Of a stretch of DNA of 7,798 nt, positions 1 through 5,528 are shown in pieces. The stretch comes from JAFKKS01 sp039808325. Its GTDB lineage: Bacteria; Pseudomonadota; Alphaproteobacteria; Rhizobiales; Xanthobacteraceae. The notes beneath the pieces were generated by a model, which ran no database searches, had not been told where the DNA came from, and saw only the letters and a program-made list of their open reading frames with translations. The stretch spans positions 1 through 7,798 of the forward strand of contig JBDHSU010000160.1 of assembly GCA_039808325.1 (NCBI GenBank), written 5' to 3'. Made by a program: the position numbers and the translations under genes. Every line of letters begins with the position of its first letter. The first letter of the stretch is position 1.

Positions 1-41
1 GCCAAGGAAGCACGATAATTTGCCGTTGTAACATGATACTG

Positions 42-70
42 TTGAATTCCCGCATCTGATGCATTAGCAT
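42..70 (+). promoter_or_regulatory. Candidate vapBC promoter
   Basis: A -35-like TTGAAT (42-47) lies 17 bases from a -10-like TAGCAT (65-70). Each hexamer matches four of six sigma-70 consensus positions. A start seven to eight bases beyond the -10 box falls at 77-78, which is the antitoxin ATG itself, and no Shine-Dalgarno sequence precedes that ATG. This would give a leaderless or nearly leaderless transcript. The boxes are seen in the sequence; promoter activity is inferred. Confidence 0.42.
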
Positions 71-79
71 TTGATGCAT
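57..79. promoter_or_regulatory. Short repeats overlapping the vapBC -10 box, candidate autoregulatory operator
   Basis: TGATGCAT occurs twice in direct orientation (57-64 and 72-79), and each copy contains the palindrome ATGCAT. ATGC (59-62) and GCAT (67-70) also form an inverted repeat around ATTA, and this overlaps the candidate -10 box. Ribbon-helix-helix antitoxins usually repress their own operons by binding short repeats at the promoter, so this is the natural candidate operator for the VapB-like protein encoded just downstream. Binding is inferred from position and symmetry only. Confidence 0.45.
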
Positions 80-338
80 GCGCACCACGCTCGATATCGA
101 TGATGACGTGCTGGCGGCCGCGAAGGAGCGGGCCCAGGCGCAAAACACGACCGCTGGGCGCGTGATTTCGGAGCTCGTGCGGCAGGCCCTTACGCAGCCG
201 GTGGCTGAAGACCGCACGTATCGCGGCGGCTTTCGGCTGCTTCCTCGCAGGGGTGGAATCATCACCTCCGAGATGGTCCAGCGGTGGACGGACGAGGCCG
301 ACGCGGAGGAAGCAGGGCTCAAGCCCGACGAGCGATGA
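78..338 (+). CDS. vapB: VapB-type antitoxin (ribbon-helix-helix)
   Basis: This 86-residue protein is the likely antitoxin of a type II toxin-antitoxin pair. It would bind and silence the PIN-domain toxin encoded next and repress the operon. The N-terminus (MRTTLDIDDDVLAAAKERA, residues 1-19) is a typical short beta strand followed by a helix, and a second helix covers about residues 24-38, as in ribbon-helix-helix DNA-binding proteins. The C-terminal part has a GFRLLPRRGGIIT stretch (51-63) and an acidic tail, the part that in such antitoxins contacts the toxin. The ATG at 78 gives the complete domain; there is no Shine-Dalgarno sequence, so initiation may be leaderless. The stop overlaps the toxin start (ATGA, 335-338), implying translational coupling. 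The symbol is used in the family sense; the exact subfamily is not certain. Confidence 0.86.
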   Translation: MRTTLDIDDDVLAAAKERAQAQNTTAGRVISELVRQALTQPVAEDRTYRGGFRLLPRRGGIITSEMVQRWTDEADAEEAGLKPDER

Positions 339-763
339 GGGCTCTGTTCGACGTCAATCTGCTGATTGCTTTGCTGCAGCCCGATCATGCACATTTCGAG
401 CGCGCGCACCTGTGGTGGGAAGAAAACCATGTCGATGGTTGGGCTTCTTGCCCTCTGACGCAGAATGGATTCGTTCGCATCCTGTCGCAGTCGAGCTATC
501 AACGGTCGATGACCGTTACTGCGGCGCTTGAGGAGCTTGCCGAGCAAATTCGCATCACCAATCACGCGCTATGGGCGGATGACGTTTCGTTGCTCGATGC
601 CACGTTGTTCGATCACGCGCGCATTCTGGGTCCGAAGCAGCTCACCGACGTTTATCTTCTCGCGCTCGCGATGAAGAATGGTGGCCGCCTCGTCACGTTG
701 GATCGAAGCATCCCGCTCGCTGCTGTGCATGGCGCCGAACCGAAACATCTCGTTGTGATTTGA
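335..763 (+). CDS. vapC: VapC-type toxin, PIN-domain ribonuclease
   Basis: This 142-residue protein is the toxin partner, a predicted Mg2+-dependent PIN-domain endoribonuclease that cleaves RNA when released from its antitoxin. The PIN signature is visible: Asp6 in LFDVNLLIALL, Asp105 in QLTDVYLLALA and Asp123 in LVTLDRSIP. The segment CPLTQNGFVRIL (39-50) is typical of the PIN subfamily of toxin-antitoxin proteins, in which TENG or TQNG occupies the place of the second acidic residue; here it is Gln43. The start at 335 is chosen because it overlaps the antitoxin stop as ATGA and places the DVN motif at the very N-terminus. A reading from 284 would add 17 residues from inside the antitoxin gene and is unlikely. 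The length is normal for the family and no damage is seen. Confidence 0.9.
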   Translation: MRALFDVNLLIALLQPDHAHFERAHLWWEENHVDGWASCPLTQNGFVRILSQSSYQRSMTVTAALEELAEQIRITNHALWADDVSLLDATLFDHARILGPKQLTDVYLLALAMKNGGRLVTLDRSIPLAAVHGAEPKHLVVI

Positions 764-795
764 ATAATGCTAGACGATTCTAAATTTGATCGTTG

Positions 796-801
796 AAGGA
801 G
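796..801 (+). promoter_or_regulatory. Ribosome binding site fixing the FKBP gene start
   Basis: AAGGAG stands 11 bases before the ATG at 813 and lies inside the extension that a TTG start at 786 would require. It therefore favours 813. The spacing is a little long but acceptable. Confidence 0.65.
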
Positions 802-812
802 AAATAGACCGA

Positions 813-1250
813 ATGTTTCGCGCCATCCTCGCTGCCGCCGCCTTGTCGGCCGCCGCGCTTATCGCCGCACCAGCGACACTCGTTCACGCCCAGCAAGGAA
901 AGCACATGACCACAGCGTCCGGCCTGCAGATCATCGAGGTAAAGGAGGGCACCGGCCCCTCGCCCAAGGGCAAGACCGCGGTGGTGCACTACACCGGCTG
1001 GCTCTATCAGAACGGCCAGAAGGGCGCGAAGTTCGACTCCTCGGTCGACCGCAAGGAGCCGTTCGAGTTTCCGGTCGGCGCCGGCCGCGTCATCAAGGGC
1101 TGGGACGAGGGCGTCGCCAGCATGAAGGTCGGCGGCAAGCGCACGCTGATCATTCCGCCCGCGCTCGGCTATGGCGCGCGTGGCGCCGGCGGCGTCATCC
1201 CGCCGAACGCGACCCTGATGTTCGACGTCGAACTGCTGGCGGTGAAGTGA
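813..1250 (+). CDS. Secreted FKBP-type peptidyl-prolyl cis-trans isomerase
   Basis: This 145-residue protein catalyses cis-trans isomerisation of prolyl peptide bonds, presumably assisting folding in the periplasm. Residues 1-26 form a Sec signal peptide (MFR, an Ala/Leu-rich core, then ATLVHA before QQ). The rest is a single FKBP domain with the usual active-site residues: Tyr60 (VHYTGWL), Phe74 and Asp75 (KFDSS), Phe86 (FEFPVG), Val93-Ile94 and Trp97 (GRVIKGWDEG), Tyr120 (LGYGARG) and Phe137 (MFDVELL). It has no dimerisation domain or C-terminal extension, so it is a minimal short FKBP. The ATG at 813 is preferred over the TTG at 786 because the signal peptide begins there and AAGGAG precedes it. 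It follows vapC by 49 bases, so readthrough from that operon is possible, though the roles look unrelated. A REP-like palindrome begins 10 bases after the stop. Confidence 0.93.
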   Translation: MFRAILAAAALSAAALIAAPATLVHAQQGKHMTTASGLQIIEVKEGTGPSPKGKTAVVHYTGWLYQNGQKGAKFDSSVDRKEPFEFPVGAGRVIKGWDEGVASMKVGGKRTLIIPPALGYGARGAGGVIPPNATLMFDVELLAVK

Positions 1251-1260
1251 AAAAACGGAC

Positions 1261-1342
1261 GTAGCCCGGATTGAGCGGAGCGAAATCCGGGAGTTGCTCG
1301 CCGAGGCCTTCCCCGGATTTCGCTCCGCTCAATCCGGGCTAC
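1261..1342. repeat. REP-like paired palindrome, copy 1 (BIME-like)
   Basis: Two 31-base arms (1261-1291 and 1312-1342) are perfect reverse complements separated by 20 bases. Each arm is also a hairpin by itself: in the left arm CCCGGATT (1265-1272) pairs with AATCCGGG (1284-1291) around an 11-base loop. Two inward-facing REP-like units are the layout of a BIME. The GTAGCCCGGATTGAGC core resembles palindromes widely scattered in proteobacterial intergenic regions. Lying just after the FKBP stop, it could stabilise the mRNA 3' end or hinder readthrough. There is no U-tract, so it is not called a rho-independent terminator. Confidence 0.9.
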
Positions 1343-1350
1343 AATTAAGC

Positions 1351-1704
1351 ATGCCCTCATCACCCGCCGCACGTCTTCGTGCCATCTGCCTCGCGCTGCC
1401 CGAGGCGGTGGAGCTGGAGACGTGGGAGCGGCCGACCTATCGCGTGCGCGGCAAGATCTTCGCGATGGAGCGCGAGACCGATGAGCGCCCGGCGGTGTGG
1501 TGCAAGGCCCCGCCGGGAAGCCAGGCGGTGCTCGTCGGCGCCGATCCGGATCGCTTCTTCGCGCCGCCCTATGTCGGGCCGAAGGGCTGGGTCGGCATGT
1601 GGCTCGATCGTCGCGTCGATTGGGCGGAAGTCGAAAAGCTTGTGCGCCGCAGCCACGGCCTGATCGCGCCGAAGAAATTTGTCGCGAAACTCTCAGTAAA
1701 CTAG
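1351..1704 (+). CDS. MmcQ/YjbR-family protein
   Basis: This 117-residue protein belongs to the MmcQ/YjbR (DUF419) family, small proteins often annotated as DNA-binding on structural grounds but with no settled function. The family pattern is clear: LALPEAVELETWERPTYRV (14-32) followed by RGKIFA (33-38), a charged turn, PYVGPKGWVGMWLD (73-86), and a C-terminal helix ending SHGLIAPKKF (101-110). It is probably cytoplasmic, with no signal peptide or membrane segment. The ATG at 1351 is the only start consistent with the domain; it lies 9 bases after the end of the first REP-like palindrome and has no evident Shine-Dalgarno sequence. An upstream TTG at 1294 would put the start inside the palindrome loop and is rejected. 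A second palindrome follows 21 bases after the stop. Confidence 0.85.
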   Translation: MPSSPAARLRAICLALPEAVELETWERPTYRVRGKIFAMERETDERPAVWCKAPPGSQAVLVGADPDRFFAPPYVGPKGWVGMWLDRRVDWAEVEKLVRRSHGLIAPKKFVAKLSVN

Positions 1705-1725
1705 CGGGCGTCGCGGCTAACGAGC

Positions 1726-1809
1726 GTAGCCCGGATTGAGCGAAGCGAAATCCGGGACAGCCGGCACGCGATGTAAACCCCGCATTTCGCGTTGCTCAAT
1801 GCGGGCTAC
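1726..1809. repeat. REP-like paired palindrome, copy 2 (BIME-like)
   Basis: The left arm (1726-1756) differs from the left arm of copy 1 by a single base (A at 1743 for G at 1278). The right arm (1779-1809) is a diverged inverted copy matching the left arm at 27 of 31 positions. Two of the four differences compensate each other: C at 1783 and G at 1801 keep the hairpin CCCGCATT/AATGCGGG paired. The other two fall in the arm's loop. The spacer is 22 bases and unrelated to that of copy 1. The element occupies most of the gap between the MmcQ/YjbR and DJ-1/PfpI genes. Confidence 0.88.
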
Positions 1810-1849
1810 AAATGAACGTCCACGTCACGGCCGCATTTTCGTGATGCCT

Positions 1850-1870
1850 TGCCGCTTCCAAACAGCGGCA
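1850..1870 (+). other. Small hairpin upstream of the DJ-1/PfpI gene
   Basis: TGCCGCT (1850-1856) and AGCGGCA (1864-1870) form a perfect 7-bp stem with a 7-base loop, ending five bases before the ribosome binding site GGAGG (1876-1880). It would be part of the leader RNA if transcription starts upstream. No regulatory role can be shown from sequence alone. Confidence 0.4.
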
Positions 1871-1889
1871 TCGGCGGAGGCGGACATCG

Positions 1890-3032
1890 ATGAACCGACG
1901 GCTCCTTTTGCGCGGCGGCGCGGGCGTTACGGCGCTCGCGGCCCTTGGCGGGGCAGGCTGGATCGTCTCGCTGCCGGCCGCGACACGGCGGGACGCCGCG
2001 CCGCCGGTTCCGCCTGAAGACGTTGAAGCCATCCTTGCGATGCTGAAGCCGAAGCGGCCGCGTCCGCTCATTGCGATCATCGGCGTCAACGAGGGCACCG
2101 AGATCACCGACTACATGATGCCGTTCGGCATCCTGCGGCGCGCCGATGTCGCGGATGTTTTCGCGGTCGCGACCAAGGAGGGGCCGGTGACGCTCTTCCA
2201 GGCGCTCAAGGTAGAGGCGCAGGCGAGCGTCGCCGCTTTCGACACGGCGCATCCGGAGGGGGCGGACTATGTGATCGTGCCGGCGATGCATCGCGACGAC
2301 GATCGGGCGGCGCTCGCATGGATCAACGCGCAGGCCGGGAAGGGCGCGACCATCATCGGCGTCTGCGCCGGCGCGAAGGTCGTCGCGGCGGCCGGTCTGC
2401 TCGACGACAAGCGCGCGACGACGCACTGGTATTACCTCAAGGGGATGCGCGGCAAGCATCCGACGATCCGATACGTTCCCGACCGGCGGATCGTTGCGGA
2501 TCGCGGCGTCGTGACGACGACGGGCATCACGGCCTCGATGCCGATGGCGCTGACATTGATCGAGGCGATCGCCGGGCGCGGCCGCGCGGAGGCCGTCGCG
2601 CAGGATCTCGGCGTGCCGCAATGGGACACGCGTCACGACAGCAGCGCGTTCCGTCTGACGCGGCCGTTCGTGCTGACCGTGATGCGCAACCGCCTCGCGT
2701 TTTGGGGCTACGAGGACCTCGGCATCGCGCTCGAGAGCGGCGTCGACGAAGTTTCGCTGGCACTGGTCGCCGACGCCTGGTCGCGGACCTATCGCTCGCA
2801 GGCGCTGACGTTCGCGCCGACAGGCGAGGCGCGAGAGAGCCGCAACGGTTTGCGCATCCTTCCCGATCGCGTCGCGTCGGAGTGGCCGACCGCGCGCCTG
2901 CTTCCGCCGATTGCCGATCCGCCGGCGGAAGCGCTCGACAGGGCGCTCGAGGCCATCGCGTCCCGCTATGACGGGGGCACCGCGAACATCGTCGCGATGC
3001 AGCTCGAATATCCACAAGCTAGGTTGACGTAG
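1890..3032 (+). CDS. DJ-1/PfpI-domain protein with Tat-like export signal
   Basis: This 380-residue protein has three parts. Residues 1-30 look like a twin-arginine signal or signal anchor: NRRLLLRGG followed by an Ala/Gly/Leu-rich hydrophobic stretch. Residues about 58-228 form a DJ-1/PfpI (class I glutamine amidotransferase-like) domain, with strand LIAIIGVNEG (60-69), Glu71 in TEITD, the nucleophile elbow GVCAGA (157-162) with Cys159, and His179 in the ATTHW segment. Residues about 229-380 are a C-terminal part starting with DLGVPQWDTRHDSS (239-252), without an obvious AraC helix-turn-helix. GlxA-type regulators share the first domain, but the export signal argues against a cytoplasmic transcription factor. 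The role is unknown; small-molecule, amidase or glyoxalase-like chemistry is possible. The start is supported by GGAGG (1876-1880), nine bases upstream. It converges on the solute-binding protein gene with a 31-base gap. Confidence 0.8.
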   Translation: MNRRLLLRGGAGVTALAALGGAGWIVSLPAATRRDAAPPVPPEDVEAILAMLKPKRPRPLIAIIGVNEGTEITDYMMPFGILRRADVADVFAVATKEGPVTLFQALKVEAQASVAAFDTAHPEGADYVIVPAMHRDDDRAALAWINAQAGKGATIIGVCAGAKVVAAAGLLDDKRATTHWYYLKGMRGKHPTIRYVPDRRIVADRGVVTTTGITASMPMALTLIEAIAGRGRAEAVAQDLGVPQWDTRHDSSAFRLTRPFVLTVMRNRLAFWGYEDLGIALESGVDEVSLALVADAWSRTYRSQALTFAPTGEARESRNGLRILPDRVASEWPTARLLPPIADPPAEALDRALEAIASRYDGGTANIVAMQLEYPQARLT

Positions 3033-3063
3033 CGGACGCTCGCCGCCGCTCAATGATGCCGCT

Positions 3064-3912
3064 TCAGTCCGGCACCGCATCGAGCGCGATCAAGACGCGC
3101 AGCGTATCGTCCGGCTCGGCGCCGAAGGCCCTGGCAAGCATCTTCTCCAGCCGGCCGGTGCGCGCGAGACGCGCGATGGTGCGGTCGACTTGTAGGCGGA
3201 AGGCGCTGTCGCCTTTCTCCATCGCGAGGCCGTAGGTTTCGTAGCTGAAGTAGCGGGGCGAGAGCTTCAGCCCGCGCGCCTCCTCGTGCTGCGCCAGCAT
3301 CATGGCGAGGATCGAGCGGTCGGCAACGTAAGCGTCGAGTTCGCCGCGCGCGACCATCGCACCGCCTTTGCGGTGATCCTCGACGACGCGGATATCCGCC
3401 TCGACGGCCAAGGCCTTGAGCGTGCTGCGCAGCACTTTCTCCGTCGTCGTTCCGGCGAGGACGCCGACGCGCTTGTCCTCGAGATCCTCGAAGCTGACGA
3501 TCGTTGCGTCGCGCGACAGAACGCCGGCGCCGTCGACGAATGTCGGCAGGGAGAAGTCGACCAGCTCGCGCCGCGCCATGGTCATCGAGCTTGCCTCGCA
3601 GAGCAGGTCGACCTGGCCGTCGCGCACGGCGGTGAAGCGGTTTTCGCCGGTCACGCGCACATATTCGGCGTGTATCTTCGCGAGGCCGAGGGCGCGGCCG
3701 ATGTCGTTCGTCACCTCCGAGCAGATATCGACGACGTAGCCGGTCGGATAGCCCGATGCGTCGACGAAGGAATGCGGCTGCGCGTCGGCGCGATAGCCGA
3801 TGCGGATCGTTCCCGTCTCCTTGATGCGCTCGAGGGTCGCGGCGGAAGCGGCGGCGACGCCGCATAGCGTCAATACGATCAGGGCCGGGAAGGTGAGGGC
3901 GCGCAGGCGCAT
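3064..3912 (-). CDS. Periplasmic amino-acid-type solute-binding protein (SBP family 3)
   Basis: This 282-residue protein belongs to the bacterial extracellular solute-binding family 3 (GltI/ArtJ-like), which delivers polar amino acids or similar ligands to ABC transporters. Residues 1-24 are a Sec signal peptide ending AAASA before ATLERIKETG. The mature part begins with the usual TLERIKETGTIRIGYR (26-41) and continues with GYPTGYVVDIC (54-64), the TMARRELVDFSLPTF motif (111-125) that holds the ligand-contacting arginine, and GVLAGTTTEKVL (150-161) in the second lobe. Cys17 sits in the signal core as LTLCG but does not fit a lipobox, so a soluble protein is expected. The start at 3912 is set by the signal peptide; the frame is open to 4098, but that stretch overlaps the preceding gene and looks non-coding. 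No Shine-Dalgarno sequence is clear. No permease or ATPase gene lies nearby, so the ligand is unknown. Confidence 0.9.
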   Translation of the reverse strand: MRLRALTFPALIVLTLCGVAAASAATLERIKETGTIRIGYRADAQPHSFVDASGYPTGYVVDICSEVTNDIGRALGLAKIHAEYVRVTGENRFTAVRDGQVDLLCEASSMTMARRELVDFSLPTFVDGAGVLSRDATIVSFEDLEDKRVGVLAGTTTEKVLRSTLKALAVEADIRVVEDHRKGGAMVARGELDAYVADRSILAMMLAQHEEARGLKLSPRYFSYETYGLAMEKGDSAFRLQVDRTIARLARTGRLEKMLARAFGAEPDDTLRVLIALDAVPD

Positions 3913-4027
3913 GAGGCGTGTCTCGCGTTTCGTTCGGCGACAACAGACCAAAGAACGGCGTCCGACACAACACGCGGGCCGGCATGGCGGCGTTTCGCGC
4001 CGAGGGCGTGGAAGCCGCCGCCCCGTT

Positions 4028-5428
4028 TCAGCGCGCCATCGATGCGAAGATATCTCGCCGCAGCGCTTCGGCCGAAACGCCTGGGCTATTCCGTGCATAT
4101 GCCACGCCGTGCCGCGAGAGGAAGCCCTGAAGCTCGTCTTCGTCGAGGCGGGGGCGGCTGAGAATTTGTCTTATCTTGTAATCATCGGCGGCGAAGGGCT
4201 TGCCCGCCGCCCAGCACACCAGCTTGAACTGGCAGGCGACGTCGCCCGGCATGGCTGCGACCTTTTGCGCTTCGGATCGGAACACGCCCTCCGCCGCGGG
4301 GAACTGTGCGCGATAGTCCGCGCTCGTAAGAATGGCCGCCGATTCGTATCGCTGGTTCAAAGCGAGCCGCAGTAGCAGCGCCAGGATGATGACTGCCCGG
4401 CAGCGCGCGACGCCTGTCCGCCGCGCCTGCGCCGTTTCTTCGAACCTGTCGTAGGCGATCGCGAACGCCACGGAACTGGCGATGACCAGATCGAACTGCG
4501 CGGTATCGATGACGCCGTCGCCGCCGAACGCGGCCATGTAGGCAACGAGTGCCACGAGGAGGTAAAGGCCGGTGAACTTCGCCGTTTTCGTTTTGCGACA
4601 TTGCCACGCCCAGATCGCCCACACGACCAGAGGAACGGCGACCCACTGAAGCTTGTGGATTCCGTCGAGCATCTTCCAGAACGAATAATTCCGCGGCCAA
4701 AGCAGGTTCGTCAGGACATCGGCGCCGAAGGCCGCGTAGCAGACCGCGAGACCGGCGAACGCGCCCGCAACCGCGACCGCCGTTGCCCGCCACGCCTTGG
4801 CGTATCCTGAGAGGAACATCCATGCGACCGCCGTGATCGGAATCGCGGCCGCGCTGTATTTGAAGAAGCCGGCGAGTACCATCAGCAGCAAAGCGGGCTC
4901 CGGTGCTCGCCCGTGCGCCTCGGACGAGAGAAACCACGCCAGCGCCGAGGCCATCAGAAACGCGGTGAAAAGCTGCGGCTCGTTCGCGCCGATGAAGCGA
5001 TGGAAAGCAGCGGCCATCACGGCGATGAAGCAAAGCCCGCCAAGGATGGCGGAGGATCGCGCGCCGCCGAGTTGCCTGACGATGCCGCCGATCGCCGCGG
5101 CCGTGCCGAACAGCGCGACGATCGATAGCGCGCGGCCCGCAAACAGGGAATTTCCGAAGAGTGATCCGAGCCATCCGACCGCGTAGAAGGAGAGCGGCGG
5201 GTCATTGTTCAGGATGAGAGCGGCGGCCGGCGGATAGAGGGGCCCGCCGTAAACCGCCGCATCCTGGAAATAGGCGTTCCAGCCCTCGTTGGGCATGATC
5301 TCGACGAGATAGAACGCCCGGTAAAGCGGCCAGACGAGGAAGTAGGCGGCGACAAGCGCCAACGCGACGAAGAGCGTTCTCTCCTTCACGAAAAACGATG
5401 GGCCGGACGATTCCGCTGCGTTACGCAT
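4028..5428 (-). CDS. Polytopic membrane protein, GT-C fold glycosyltransferase-like (PMT/ArnT type)
   Basis: This 466-residue protein has about nine to eleven hydrophobic segments followed by a soluble tail from about residue 360. It resembles GT-C membrane glycosyltransferases of the PMT/ArnT kind, which move sugars from lipid-linked donors to lipids, glycans or proteins on the outer face of the inner membrane. Supporting features are the first helix (19-42), an acidic first periplasmic loop EIMPNEGWNA (43-52, Glu48 in the place of the catalytic acid), the NNDPPLSFYAVGW segment (74-86, like the YPP-type motif after the loop), FIGANEPQLF (145-154), and FFKYSAAAIPI (188-198), which matches the KY...P pattern of the family. 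Overall similarity is recognised by pattern, not by search, and the substrate cannot be told. The ATG at 5428 has no clear ribosome binding site. The soluble cysteines (Cys399, Cys405) might pair in the periplasm. Confidence 0.68.
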   Translation of the reverse strand: MRNAAESSGPSFFVKERTLFVALALVAAYFLVWPLYRAFYLVEIMPNEGWNAYFQDAAVYGGPLYPPAAALILNNDPPLSFYAVGWLGSLFGNSLFAGRALSIVALFGTAAAIGGIVRQLGGARSSAILGGLCFIAVMAAAFHRFIGANEPQLFTAFLMASALAWFLSSEAHGRAPEPALLLMVLAGFFKYSAAAIPITAVAWMFLSGYAKAWRATAVAVAGAFAGLAVCYAAFGADVLTNLLWPRNYSFWKMLDGIHKLQWVAVPLVVWAIWAWQCRKTKTAKFTGLYLLVALVAYMAAFGGDGVIDTAQFDLVIASSVAFAIAYDRFEETAQARRTGVARCRAVIILALLLRLALNQRYESAAILTSADYRAQFPAAEGVFRSEAQKVAAMPGDVACQFKLVCWAAGKPFAADDYKIRQILSRPRLDEDELQGFLSRHGVAYARNSPGVSAEALRRDIFASMAR

Positions 5429-5490
5429 GTCGCAGACGTGACGGGGCGGCGGCGCGACGTCAACCGTCGGCTCCCGTCATTGCGGCGATC

Positions 5491-5508
5491 CTTCCCTCTT
5501 CGGGGAAG
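5491..5508 (-). terminator. Weak hairpin downstream of the MFS gene
   Basis: CTTCCC (5491-5496) and GGGAAG (5503-5508) form a perfect 6-bp stem with a 6-base loop, about 20 bases beyond the MFS stop codon in its direction of transcription. A shorter GC stem (CGGG/CCCG, 5510-5520) sits between. There is no U-run afterwards, so termination is only a possibility. Confidence 0.28.
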
Positions 5509-5528
5509 CCGGGCAGCCCGACGAATGG

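Noticed and set aside
786..812. TTG start for the FKBP protein
   Set aside because: It would place nine charged residues before the signal peptide and run through the ribosome binding site.
1261..1342. Rho-independent terminator for the FKBP gene
   Set aside because: The stem is strong, but no T-run follows and the same element recurs after another gene, so a REP-like repeat is the better description.
3033..3063. Bidirectional terminator between the convergent genes
   Set aside because: The 31-base gap has no stem of useful length and no T- or A-tract.
1806..3080. A 424-codon open frame on the minus strand opposite the DJ-1/PfpI gene
   Set aside because: Its product is dominated by Arg, Asp and Gly with no recognisable domain, as expected for the complement of a GC-rich gene. 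The plus-strand gene has clear motifs and a ribosome binding site.
3050..3985. A 311-codon minus-strand frame overlapping the solute-binding protein gene
   Set aside because: It is out of frame with a protein that has a signal peptide and family 3 motifs, and its product is arginine-rich and non-domain-like.
4182..5174. A 330-codon minus-strand frame inside the GT-C-like gene
   Set aside because: Its product is arginine-rich and hydrophilic while the overlapping frame has a regular membrane-protein pattern.
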